In this document: one piece after another, positions 1 to 12,724 of the stretch
How positions within the stretch are numbered: position 1 is the stretch's first letter
How the letters are laid out: each line of letters begins with the position of its first letter
NCBI RefSeq assembly: GCF_019925205.1
Contig: NC_083560.1
Location: forward strand, 100,406,083-100,470,082
Length of the DNA stretch: 64,000 bases
Direction of reading: 5' to 3'
Source: Metopolophium dirhodum
Lineage: Eukaryota; Arthropoda; Insecta; Hemiptera; Aphididae
Program-made: the position numbers and the translations under genes
The notes under the pieces: generated by a model
Database searches by the model: none
What the model was told of the DNA's origin: nothing
Seen by the model: the letters and a program-made list of their open reading frames with translations, nothing else

Positions 1-485
1 AAACAATAGACTAGGAGCTTTCTATTAAATGTTCAAACTTTTTTAAGCAACAAATACAATTTTATTTATTTTATAGAAAAAGATGTCCGTAAACAACTCA
101 AAATAAATCAAAATATTTTGAAAATGTTATAGTGTATAGAAAATGCTAATATAAACATTCAGTCAAAATGTTATGGTTATTTGTTTTAGAGTTACACCAA
201 AAATCAAAATCGAATTCCTCAAAAATAGATTTTGCTTAAAAATTCCCGTTTTTCTTTAACTTTTCTTTTGTTTTTCTCCGAATTTTTGAAAACTACTGGG
301 AAATTTTTACTTTTTTTTACTTTACCCTCTAAAGTACCAACTAGATTTACTTTCCTGTCAAAAAAGATACTGTAAAGACAATTTAAGCATTGTTACTGTC
401 CTAAAACCTAAAAGATGATGACTGACACAAAAAAAAAACACTCATCGTTGTAAAATCAATACATTTATCCGCTCAGAATCTAAAA
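1..485 (-). repeat. A+T-rich family element, cut by window edge
   Basis: On the minus strand this begins with the family 5' end (AGATTCTGAGCGGATAAATG, read from about 485 downward). It continues through the conserved body: the 'giving aaaattcccg' stretch near 240 and the 'tgtatagaaaatgctaatat' stretch near 135. It runs off the left edge of the window. No coding capacity is visible. It matches the full-length copy at 12725-14180. Confidence 0.7.
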
Positions 486-723
486 GTAAAATAATGTTTC
501 TTATAAACTATAGGTAATGATAGTTTTTTCAAACACTAAAATCTAAAGAAATATATAATTTTTTAGAATTTAAAAATATGCACAATATATTAAAACCAAC
601 TGTTGAAATTTTCAAAAAAAGTTGAAAGGGTTTAAGAAATACCACGTTTATTTATATTAAAACATTTTTAACTAATACTGGATTTGGTATTAATGACTAG
701 TGTTTTTAATACAAATCTTTTTT

Positions 724-1005
724 TAGATTCTGAGTGGAGCTAAAGAATGTATTGATTTTATAATGATGTGTATGTTTTTTTTCTGTCAGCAACATTATGG
801 ATAGTAAAAATGCTCTGGTTTTTGAGATCAGCATCTTTTCTGATAGAAAAGCAAATCTAGTTGGTACTTTACAGTGGTTAAAATTGAAAATTCCTAGTAG
901 ATTTTTAAAGCATCAAGAAAAACAAAAAAAAAGTGGTAGTTTTTACACAAAACTAATTCAATTTTATTTTTTTGTGTAACTAAAAAATTAATAATTGTAT
1001 TAGCA
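724..1005 (+). repeat. 5' fragment of the same A+T-rich family
   Basis: Starts with TTAGATTCTGAGTGGAGC and keeps the 'aatgtattgattttataatgatgtgt' region and the 'agtaaaaatgctctggtttt' region, then decays after about 1000. It lies head to head with the copy at 1-485. The 60-codon reading frame inside it is repeat sequence, not a gene. Confidence 0.65.
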
Positions 1006-2174
1006 TATTTAATAGATGATCACAATATCGAAATATTTTGACTCTGAGCTAAATATGCCTTGAGACATTTTTAAAATATTCTACAGATTATCTCTAGTTG
1101 ATAGGTATAATTAAAAAATTATGTTTTTCATATTCATTTAAAAATGATCTATTGATTGGATCACACTTGATATTTAGTGTACCTATCAAACTTAAAATAT
1201 TACACACAATTTTATCAAGATTTCTGATTATTATTGTATAAAATTATTTTACAACCTACGAATTTCTGATAGGTACATTTTTACAATACAAAAAGTAGTT
1301 TCCAGAATATTGATTATTGCTGTAAACTTGTGCTCAGACATTTCTGGCAGAGTTGTCATACATAATTATTAAGTATATCACACTAACACACACACAGTAT
1401 ATATTATATTCTTATTCACAGTTATAAAAACTAATTCGGATGGAGTAACCTCCCTAAACTACATTTACTCATGACGAAATAACAAGGTATGATCACAATA
1501 AACTAGGGTAGGAGTCATCCTTGTCATTTGATTGGCTTATATTTATTGCTTGTTTTATGAGTTAATAATATATATAATAATATAATATTATCTTAATGTA
1601 AAGCCGAGGAAGACTCCCACTCCTATACCCCTATTTCAGATAATAGAGATATAATGCATATCACAAAATTGTGATCATACCTTGTTATTTCGTCATGCAT
1701 TTACCATAGTAAAAAAGTATTTTATAAATAAAAATAAAATGATTGATCATCATTATAATATTGAATATTGTGGAGGGAGGAATGTTCACTGAGTAGTCAA
1801 GTGCCTAACATGACTACCCCGTGCACACGCTTATGCTTATTTTCACATGTGATTATTACTTGAACTATTCTAATTATCTGTTTATAAATATTATTTTATT
1901 AATATTTTTGATTTTTTTTTTTTAAACAATTTTTCTAGATTATTTTTAAAGTGGTTAAGTACAAATATTTGTATTAAAAGAAAAACATAATTTTTACTCA
2001 GTAATTATTTAATTATTATTATTTATTTGCAGTGTAGGTACTACTAAATTCTAATTTAAGATATATCACTTAACCATTTCTAATACTTAAATATGTTATT
2101 TACAGTATTTACACCAAATATAATAAGTTAAAATTAATTACCAAGGTAAATAATGAACTATTTTTTTTCTATAG
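1006..2174. other. Region upstream of the first HDAC6 exon found
   Basis: A+T-rich sequence holding the MITE at 1470-1697 and no recognisable coding exon. The first HDAC6 exon I can read starts at 2175 with an acceptor, so the start codon must lie in an exon I could not identify here or left of the window. No promoter could be assigned. Confidence 0.5.
1470..1697. mobile_element. 228-bp MITE with 30-bp perfect terminal inverted repeats
   Basis: The left end CATGACGAAATAACAAGG... (1470-1499) is the exact reverse complement of the right end at 1668-1697. It is flanked by CATTTACT (1462-1469) and CATTTACC (1698-1705), a 7/8 match to an 8-bp target duplication. An 8-bp duplication suggests the hAT superfamily or another family with that footprint. 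There is no open frame, so it is non-autonomous. Confidence 0.85.
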
Positions 2175-5100
2175 GCTAGAAGTTTTATTGACAAGTCAAT
2201 TAAAAGTACTGGAATTATTTATGATGATCAGTTTGCTAACCATTTGTGTGCTTGGGATATTAACTATCCAGAAAATCCTCAACGATATGAATCGATCATT
2301 AAAAGGTATGCTCAACAGAAGAACATTTGTTAAATTTGTTTTTATCTACTATATTTCAAAATGTCAACAGATGTAATGAGCTGGGATTGATTGAAAGATG
2401 TATTAAAATACAATGCCGGAATGCTACTAATGATGAGTTATTAATGAAACATTCACAAAGCATAATAGACATATTAAAATCTACTGATGACACACAATCG
2501 GTTGATCTTTTACAAACGTTGTCTTCTAAATTTGATGCAATTTACTTTCACCCGGTAAGCTAACTTTAATTTTAGTGTATATCAAAAAAGAACATAATTA
2601 ATTATATTAAATTTAGTTTACCTAATATAATATTTTGTAATATTATTTTTCATAGAAATATTAATATTGTAAATAATTTTATTTATATTTTAGTCAACGT
2701 ATAAGCAGTCTTTGTTAGCTACAGGTAGTTCAATAGAACTTGTTAAAGCAATTTGTGAAAACAAAATACAAAATGGAATGGCTTTTATCAGGTAAGAAAT
2801 ATTATATTAAATTTATTCATTATAAGTTGTTAGTCTAATTTGTTTTTAAGACCTCCCGGACATCATGCTATGAAATCAGAATTTTGTGGCTATTGTTTTT
2901 TCAACAATATAGCTATAACTGCAGAATATGTTCTTCGCCACTATTCGGTTTCTAAAATTTTAATTGTTGATTGGGATGTTCATCACGGACAATCTACACA
3001 ACAAATGTTTTATGATGATCCAAGGTAAGATTTAAATTTTTATTACTATTTAAATTTTTATTTCTACTGAGATGTATTAATTTTTGCAGAGTATTGTATT
3101 TTTCTATTCATCGTTATGAACATGGACAGTTTTGGCCAAATTTGCGTGAAAGTGATTGGGACTATACTGGTAATGGTGATGGCCAAGGTTTCAATATAAA
3201 TGTACCTCTTAATGCTACTGGCATGAGAGACACCGATTACCTTGCCATTTTTCATCAAATTTTATTACCAGTTGCTTCCGAAGTAAGTTACAGATACTTT
3301 TGTTTGTTCTTTTAAATCTGATTACAATATTGCTCATTTTAGTTTCAACCAGATCTTATATTAATTTCATCTGGTTATGATGCTGCTCTAGGATGCCCAG
3401 AGGTAACTATCATAACATTATGTTCTACGTTAAACACTTTTAAGTGTATCATTGTCTGTATTTAGGGAGAAATGGAAGTTACACCTGCATGTTATGCTCA
3501 TTTAGTTCATTCTCTTATGGGTTTTGCGTGTGGTAGAGTTGCTGTTTTACTTGAGGTATATTTTACTTTTGCTTCAAGCAATTAAAAAATACATTTACTA
3601 ACATAGATATTTGAAGGGGGGTTATTGTTTAAAATCATTAGCGGAAGGTGCAGCATTAACACTAAAATCATTACTCGGAGATCCATGTCCATCACTCGAT
3701 ATGACTAGCAATCCATGCACTAGGTAAAGTTTTTAAATATTTTGTTTGTAGACGCGCGATTAAAAAAAAAAAAAATATAATACCTTTATTATTGTTATTT
3801 TTATTTTAGTATTATGCAAACAATACAAAATGTAATTTATGCACATCAGAAGTACTGGAAATGTTTTCAAGTTGACTTTTTGTTAAGTCAATCGTTCAAG
3901 GCAGTATCTATGTATTCATACGATGAGGAACCATTGAGTGTGTTTCCAACTGTTGACTGTTATCCTACTCAAGATATCTCAAAAATAGATGAATTTTCAG
4001 TTCTTCAACATTTAATTTCTGGTGAGGATATATAAGTGCTTTTAATATTTTCATCCAATATTTAAAATTAAAAATTTATATTTATAGAGACTCAATTATT
4101 AAACATAAATAATAAAGTTTGTGTTTCGTTTGATCTGATTATGGACCAAAAACATGAAAGCAGTGAAAGGTATAACTTGTTGCTTATCTAGTATAGCTTA
4201 CCTAGTTAAAATTATCATATTATTATCATTGATCTTATAATTAACATAAAATAATAAAACTAATGGTATTTTGAAATGTTTGACACTCAAAAACTAAATA
4301 AACAAATGTTGGCAATTTGTTTTTATGTATACTCATTTTAATGTTTCTTCTAACTTGTTAGTAGTAAAATTACTATACAGAATCGTACATTACTTGTAAA
4401 TTACAAACAAATTTCAAACAAAAATTTTGTTTTAAACTAATAACGTATTTATACATTTAGTTTACGTAAATGTAACAAATTTATATAAAAAAAATTTTTC
4501 AAAGAAAATGTACACATCTTATGACTGCAAGTTGTAAGTACTTATTGTGATTATTTTATTTTATTGTTTTAGTGGACATCCAGAATGCCCTGGTAGAATA
4601 AGTGCCATTTTGAATATGTACAATGAGTTTCAATTGACACATCGGCTTTTAATTTTACCAGTATGAGCATATTTATTGAGCAAATATATTATTATTTTTA
4701 ATAATTTAACGTCATTTTTTAAAAAAATAATGTATTTTATTTTATTTAGTCAAGGGAAGCTGAAGAAAGTGAATTACTCCTTGCTCATTCTAGAGAACAT
4801 GTAGATGAAATGTCAAACTTACACAAATTGTCACCATCAGAATTGAGTGAAAAAGAAAAATGTTATGATTCTGTGTATTTGACTACAGATACATATAAAG
4901 TCTCGACTCTAGCGTCTGGGTGTTTGTTGCAAGTATTAACATAAATCAATCATTTTTATTACAAAATATGTTGTCTTAGTAATGAAACAATTAACCAAAC
5001 CAAATTGTTTTACGCACAGGTTGTTGATTCTGTAATGAATAATGAAAGTGCATCGGGCGTAGCTGTAATTCGTCCTCCTGGTCATCACGCGGAACTTGAT

Positions 5101-6349
5101 ATAGCTTGTGGTTTCTGTATTTTTAATTCTGTTGCTATTGCTGCAAGCTATGCTTTGAATAAGTATGGTCTCAAAAGGTATGTGTCAACAAATGTGTTAC
5201 ATATTAGTCATATTATTTACCTACCACTATATCTGGATGTTTAATTAGAATTATGATTTTGGACTGGGACATACATTTTGGTAATGGCACAATGAGAGCG
5301 TTTAATTCAGATCCAAGAGTTTTGTATATATCAATACATCGTTACCAGAACGCAAAATTTTTCCCATGCTCTGAAGAAGGCTCACATAAGGTGACAGGTT
5401 CAGGGAGTGGAGAAGGATATACCATTAATATACCATGGAATAAAGTAAACATTGCTCTAGTTAAAAAGTCGGATAATAAATTATTATTTTGATAAAAAAA
5501 ATGTTTGATTATTTATTTTTTATTGTTTAGAATGGCATGGGTGATGCTGAGTACATCTCAGTCATGCAAAATATAATTTTACCAGTAGCCTATGAGTTTT
5601 GTCCTGAGCTCGTCTTGGTGTCAGCTGGATTTGACGCTGCAGTTGGGGACCCACTCGGAGGTTAATAAATCATATTTTTATTGCTTAGCATATAATATTC
5701 ATTATTCTATAACATTTAAGTTTATTTATGTCATTGACACACACTCGCCTGACAATAGATTTAGTTGAAATCTATAGACGTGTTAAACATTTAATTCATT
5801 TCAATATGATTTTGTTGATAATTATTTTAGTACATTTTTAATCCCATGTAATAACCAATGGGTCCGCAAATTAGAATCTTAATATCTAATTAATCTTAAT
5901 ATAAATCCTATGTCAGTATTTATATTTCTCTATTTTTCTCCTATTGATTATTGACATTTATTGGCTTTAGATAAATAATATATTATTAAATTTACTTATG
6001 CCAGAAATTAAATATATAATTATTCATGTCTGTAATTTTTCCAGGTTGTAAAGTGACACCCGAGTGTTATGGACATCTCACACATTTTCTGTCATCTTTA
6101 GCCAATGGTAAAGTCATACTTGCCTTAGAAGGAGGCTACAATATAGATGCGGTTTCATATTGTATGACCATGTGCACGAAAGCTTTACTTGGAGATCCTC
6201 TACCACCTTTAGACCTGGAATTTCCCATTTGCAAAAACGCTCAGAAGACAATAAAAAGAGTAGTTAATGTGCAGAAAAATTATTGGTCTTGTTTTAAGTA
6301 TTTCAATTATGAGAGAACAAGTAAACACTCATTTAGTATAAATGATTAA
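2175..6349 (+). CDS. HDAC6: Histone deacetylase 6 (tandem class IIb deacetylase), 5' incomplete
   Basis: Zinc-dependent cytoplasmic deacetylase acting on tubulin and other proteins in this family. Sixteen exons join in phase: 2175-2305, 2371-2554, 2694-2791, 2851-3024, 3090-3282, 3343-3402, 3466-3555, 3617-3723, 3810-4021, 4088-4169, 4573-4660, 4750-4932, 5020-5177, 5249-5444, 5531-5660 and 6045-6349, giving 796 residues plus stop. Two catalytic domains are visible. In domain 1: RPPGHH (His142/143), DWDVHH (Asp180, His182), Asp273 and Tyr313 in EGGY. In domain 2: RPPGHH (His556/557), DWDIHF (Asp594, His596), Asp687 and Tyr727. Every zinc ligand and catalytic Tyr and His is present, so both domains look active. 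Oddities: Phe597 replaces the usual second His of DxHH in domain 2, and the protein stops soon after domain 2, without the C-terminal ZnF-UBP zinc finger that most HDAC6 proteins carry. The start exon was not found. A broken copy of the 3' end lies at 35602-38015. Confidence 0.95.
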
Positions 6350-6534
6350 ATGTCTTTGATAATAATTATAGTTATATTGTTGATCAATTTATTTATACAA
6401 TTTTAGATAATTTTTGTAATTTAAGTGTCATGGTTTTTAAGTATTTATGTATTGTTTAAGTATATTATCTACTAGTATTGTATTTTTTCACATATGTTGT
6501 TTAATTTTCAATATGCTTACTGATTTCACTGTTA

Positions 6535-6540
6535 AATAAA
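6535..6540 (+). terminator. AATAAA polyadenylation signal of HDAC6
   Basis: AATAAA lies 186 bp after the HDAC6 stop codon, the first canonical signal downstream, in the sense orientation. The duplicated copy near 37260 has lost it (ATATAA). Confidence 0.55.
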
Positions 6541-8289
6541 ACATTAGTTTCTAAACACTATTATTATACATTTATAAGCGGTTTAAAAAGCACTGTTCTA
6601 TGAAAAACTATTCACTTAAAATATGCTGTTACAATGCAAAGATTCTGAGGAATATGAATACAAATTTTATTTTGTCCTACAAATACGAAAAATATACTTA
6701 AAATAATTATTTGATTATTAATTGTAAAAGATATTAACAAAATGTCCACAATCAATTAATTTTTGTAATTCAATAGGTAAATAATTAATGGAAGATTTAT
6801 TCAGTAAAAATAATATCCATTATTCCATACATATTCACATTATTGATGATAATTATTTATAGTTTATGAACCTTAAAATCAATTTTAATCAATTATTTTT
6901 GTTTATGTTAAAAGTTAAAAACAGTCGTGTAATTATTTTTTAAATATAATATTAAATTAAAAATATTGCTTTTTTAGAATGTTGAATTCTATGCAATTGT
7001 ATATTTTTGGATATTTGTTACTAATCTTTACGAATTGTAATAGCTTCAAGTTAATGATAAAACATTTTTTTAACATATTTTGCATATTTTAACAAGTTTT
7101 AATATTTATTGCACATTGAAGTGATAAATTATAGACTGTTTTCCAAACCTAATACAGATGTAAAATAATATTTGGTCAAGTAGAAAATTCCAATAATACA
7201 TTTTGGAGTATAATAATATTGTGAAATTATATAAAGAATAACTGTGAACATATCGGTAAATTAATTTCAATTTTATCATTTTTAATAGGAAGTGAACTTG
7301 TTCATCATCTTGCAATTTCACTAAAATAATTATTTGTTTTCCAATGAATACCTAATTACATTGTTAAATTTATTTTAAATTATTTTTATACCAAATTTAT
7401 TTATAAGTATCCAATAAATGATTTAATTGTGTAGATTTTTTTTTCTATTTCCAATTTTTTATATATTTGTTGCATATTTTCACGATTTGTACTGCATATT
7501 ATGATACTTTTTAGTGCATAAAATCCATGTTAACTATTTATATACATTTTAAAAAAATTACACTACACAATATTTAATACACATTTTTTCCTGCAATTTT
7601 TATAAATTACAATATTTTTGTAAATAAGTATTTTTATATGAAGATTTATACGTCTTTACCAGAATAGATAATTTGTCAATATACCTTTTGAGTAATAACT
7701 TGGACTGAGATTCTATCTAATGTTATAGGATACATTGTATGCGGTCTACCACAGATTGTGAACCACCAGTAATTTATTTACTCAGCAACTTCTGATATGC
7801 ATGCTTCCAAGGTATTAGGTAATCATTTATACATATAATGTACCTATATATTTATAAATATAATACATTATTTAAGCCTACATATTTCTTATTGAAATGG
7901 GGTGGAGAGGAATCAATAAAAGACACACATTTAAGACATATTTAACTCCTTTTTTAAGAGATGTTGCACGAATATTTTAATATTTTTTTACCAACTATTA
8001 GTTATATTAAAAAAAAATAAAATTTAAAGCATATTAGTAGGGTACAACTGATAATTAATTGGAACACAGATTAGTATAGAAATCAATAATCATTAAGAGG
8101 CATAACCAGTTGTGTAATCATGAACAATTTTAACAGTAATAAATATAACTCGTTACTGTATCGAGGCAAGGTGCATATATTGTGTGTGAATTGAAATCTT
8201 TGTACATATAAATATTATATAATATGTTATATGATATTTATGTAGATGAGTACGTAATGATAGTAATTAATATAAGATCCATATTTTTT

Positions 8290-8640
8290 TGTTTACTATT
8301 TTTATTGTAAATTCTAAGCAAAGCAAAAAAAAATATTCTATTTACAATGATTGTGTGTTTTTTCTGTCTGTAATCAACATTTAGAATAGTTTAAATTCTC
8401 CGATTTTCGAGATCGGAATTTTTTTTGATAGAAAAGTGAATCTATATAGTTCGTCTTTTGAGGGGTCAAGTTTTAGAAACCGTTAAAAAAAACAAAAAAA
8501 AAGGTGGTAATTTTTTTGGAGTAGCTCAAAAACTAATAACCATAGACTTGTCATTTTCATCAAATATTTATATTAGCATTTTCCGTGAATGGTAAAATTT
8601 TCGAAAAATGGTTTTTTTCTGCTCTTAGTTTTTAATACCT
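8290..8640 (+). repeat. Degenerate fragment of the A+T-rich family
   Basis: Retains the 'acaatgattgtgtgttttttctgtctgtaatc' type start, 'gatagaaaagtgaatct' and the 'tcaaaaactaataaccatag' segment in the order found in the full-length copy, but the terminal AGATTCTGAGCG is lost. Boundaries are approximate. Confidence 0.5.
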
Positions 8641-9640
8641 ATTAAAAAACAATATATATTTAAGTATAATAAAACCACATACATAATAGATCATACCTAC
8701 GTTAAACTATATACAGTTGAACGTTGTTAATGTTTGATTATTAAATGCAGATTATAAAATTTAGTATGCCAGTATAATATTATAGCATTAGGCATTACGC
8801 ATTAATGGTCAATCAAAATATATAATATTGTCTTTTATTTACGTATGCTTTAGTAAATTTATTTAAATAATATAAATCAAACAACAGAATTGTTTTTACG
8901 TCAAGCAACATACAGATGTAGTGTTATTGCGTTAGTATAACTTATTAAATGTAGATTATAATATAATATTGGTAGTTCATCAGTTCATGTAAAAAAATAT
9001 ATGTGTGAGTAGCTCATACATAAATTAAATTGCTTTGTTGATGAAAACTTTTTAGTAATTTGATTAGATTTATTTTAACAATTTATACATATGTATACAG
9101 TATACATGCATATTATAGCATTATTATTATTGTTCTCTATTAAATATATATTACTTATATAATAAATTATTATAAAATATAGTTTATTTGTTTAATACAT
9201 ATATTATCACTGTTATAATATAAAAACCACTTATGTTTCAAAACAATAATTAGGTTATTGTATTTCCAGAGAAAGATATAGGCAAGTAGAAGAAAATAAA
9301 TGCGCTTGTACCTATACAAATACAATATTTGATATTTCTAGCTTTTTATTTTTCATTTTAATATATCCTATACTTTGTATGTATCGATCAAATATGATGT
9401 TGTAGGTACCTATATATATTGGTGTGAATGTTGTGATAGTAGGTGATTTGTTTAGAATTTCGTAGTTTATCTTCAGAACATATTTTTATCAAAATAAGAT
9501 TTCTGATGTGTATGAAGTGAACATCTAATGTAAAAAAGTAACCTAAGGCATGAATTTACTTTAGCTACCTGGCATTATAAACAATTTTTTTTTTGAAACA
9601 TACATAGGTATTTCAGTTAAGAACGGGGTTGTGCATAACG

Positions 9641-9881
9641 ATGGTGAAGTCAGAATTTGGCGGTCAGACTAGTTATGAAGTTTTAGCTATTTGAAGTCTT
9701 AGACCCATCCAAGGTTGTTTTACATAATAACAAGGCGAGAGATGTTTTTGATTATAATTATCCGAGTGATCGCAGTGATCGAGTTGGCCACGCCGGGTGT
9801 CGGGATGTATATAAAAATACTTTAAATTTACTAAGCTAACTTTAAAATTAAGTCTGACCGTCCATTCCTGATTTTACCACT
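9641..9881. mobile_element. Probable MITE with imperfect inverted ends
   Basis: The left end (9641-9675, ...GGCGGTCAGACT...) and the reverse complement of the right end (about 9845-9881, ...GGACGGTCAGACT...) agree over roughly 28 of 38 positions. No clear target duplication and no coding capacity. Confidence 0.4.
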
Positions 9882-12724
9882 GTTTTCGTAAGTTAAAACA
9901 AGATAGTCAATAGTCATACTCATTACGATGCGTAAATAAATAATATTTTAATACCTAAGTCAGAAATTTGTTTACTTTTTTGTTAATATCCTAATTTAAT
10001 ATTTTAATGTGTTGTAGAAATAAGATGACTCGCAAATGATTGTGCAAATTGTGATTTCTCGTTAGAATGCGTAAAAAAATTTAAATCCTATATAGACGCT
10101 GGGCTTGGGCTAGCCGTATGGTATAGGTCGTTATAGAATATTATAGACAGTCGGTCGGTCGTCGGTGAACGCCTATATGAGGCTCTCTAAACGCGACAGT
10201 ATGTCACCTAAAAATGTCGATAAGAATATTGTAGGACAAGTTGTCACGACTCACGACCTAAACAAAATTAATCATAATCTATGTTTATATATTTTGTCTA
10301 TGTCTTATTCTTGTATCACTTGAGCGTCTTGAACTTTTATAGATAAAATGTTACCTAATTATGACACTATTACAGTAATAACGAATAACACTGCAATAAA
10401 ATAGGTACCACGCATTCACGTACGACTGCACAAGACAGGGAAAACGAGATTTAGATTTTTGGATTCAGTAATTGCCAAAATGTACGTAATTTTATTTTTA
10501 AATTCAAAATTAGTGTTATTCACCTACCTATTTCATGCATTTCGTTACAACTAGGACTCAGATATATAATAATATGTAAATACATTTCATAGAGATTGTG
10601 AATAAAATAATAGTATATGTGATAGCCAATGATTGGTACCTTATAGTTATTTCCACATTTTCGTTCGGCTTTTATGTAGCCATGCTAGTAATAAAATTAG
10701 CAAAAACTCTTATTTTTCGTGTGACCATTGAAATGTCAAACTAAATGGTTGATTTGTATGTGAGCAAATCATTGTTATCACGGCTGTTTAATTTTGAAAA
10801 AATTTAACATCGTAGGTTTATCATCTTCAAAAGCTTAAAGATTTCCATAATTTTTTTGCAACTCATTGCACAGTGTTATTTCAGGTGTCCAGTTCAAAAT
10901 ATTTGGGTGGCCTCATTGTGGTATGGACAGTAGCACGTTATGACAGTAGTTTATTATCTTGTGGTGTGTGTACTTTCCATAAGATACTCATTATTTTTAA
11001 GAACACTCGTTGCTCATGCACAATTACTCAAAACCAAATAAAACTTTCAAAAATGTTATATTTTCTCCTAATTAGTATCACCCGTCTATTCCTCTTGACA
11101 CTTGGCAACCGTTACAATTTAAAAAAAACGGTGATCCGAAAATTATATTTTTTTGAATATAATATAGTTTTTGTTCAATTTTTTTTTACTCGAATTGTTG
11201 AGGTTGCCGAGTACCAAGATGAACTGGATGAGTTAAAACAATATTGAATAAATACCGAAATACCTCATAAAATAAATATTGTTGTAATTTAAAAAAAAAA
11301 TACAGTATCCAAACTTTTCTTAGTGAAATATATTTATCTGTTTTTATTTTTGCAAACTAGTCTATCATATTATTTTGAACGTTTATCAATGGACACTCAT
11401 TTAACATTCAATTGATCATATCAAGTATGTTTTGATTCTAAGCATTGCTTAAAAACATATTGTTTCTGTAGATGTACTTACTTAAAAATGGAATAACCTG
11501 AAGAATTCTAGTATTTTTAATTTTTTTCATTCAAATAAAATATGTTGGTTCTAAACTTGTCAGTTTTTATGGACAAAAAAAAATATCTACCTAATGATTT
11601 TTTCAACATTTGTTTACCCATTTCGACTGATATAAATTGTTTTTTTGTGGTTATGATAGATTTTTTCAGAACTTTCTAGGTACCACATATTTGTCGCAAT
11701 CAATATTAAGATCATTAAGTATTAATATAAAGATATTAGTGTATTAAACATTTTTGGTAATTACAATAAAAGGTACATGTATACACATCTTGCATTTTTA
11801 AAATAGATAGATTGTTCAGAAATGTTTAACTATCTTTACTATTTTTACTATCATAACTATTATTACATTCTTATCAATTTTTTATTACTTAGGTACATCA
11901 TATTTTGGAATTTTAAGTACTTATAAATCTGAGCCCTAGTTGTAGTAATGACTAGCTTAGAAATATTTCATTTTATTTTGTTTCTTATTAAATATTCAAA
12001 TGTATATTCAAATAGGAATAGGTAACTTGCGGACCACAATCGGCTCGAATACAATTTTTTGAGTCCACACAACAATTTAAAATTTCTATTCTTCAATTAT
12101 ATAAAAAAAAAAAAAAAAATTATAATATCCAAACTACAGGGTTTTTCATTTTTAAAAATTGGCACTTAAGTAAGTTTGAGTTGGCCATTCTTAGCGTAGA
12201 TATTTTGATGATACCTATATGTTTTTTTTTTTAAATACAATCACATAATACACATACATAGTACGTACATTATTTGTAGTAAACAGTATAGCAATTTATT
12301 TATATAAGATTTGCTGTTTCCTAATGAAATATGCAAACTGTCAATAATTTTTAAAACATTCTTTTAGTTTAAATTGTGATGAAATATATTCATTTTTAAG
12401 ATGATTTAATTTGTATTAATATATTATAATTTTGGTCATCAAGAACTTTTCAATATTATTTTTTCAATTCCAACAACTATTGAAACAATTAAACCTTTTA
12501 TGATTTGAAATTTTTTTATGAATATTTGATGTTTAAATAATGATATAAATATTAGTTTACTATAAGTAGTACATTTAATCTTGTTGAATAGATTTAAAAA
12601 GTTTAAAATGTCATAATAATATGTTTCATTTTCAATGTTAAGTTTAGATACTTTGTACTTTGTAGTCGTAAATTCTATACCATAATAATTATGACAATTG
12701 TAATGTGTTACTAATATTTAGTTA

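Larger units (their letters stand above)
6541..12724. other. 6.2-kb intergenic region, repeats and A+T-rich sequence
   Basis: No gene could be supported. The stretch to about 7222 is the parent of the duplicate at 37260-38015. It contains a weak family repeat fragment near 8290-8640 and a probable MITE at 9641-9881. A 124-codon frame at 10873-11247 has biased, repeat-like composition; only its last 18 codons (about 11190-11244) read like protein. A moderately G+C-richer patch at 10090-10260 has no recognised content. Confidence 0.5.

Noticed and set aside
10873..11247. 124-codon + frame
   Set aside because: Hydrophobic, Phe/Leu-rich composition from A+T-rich DNA, no domain and no splice logic. 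Only the last 18 codons look protein-like, too little to call a gene.
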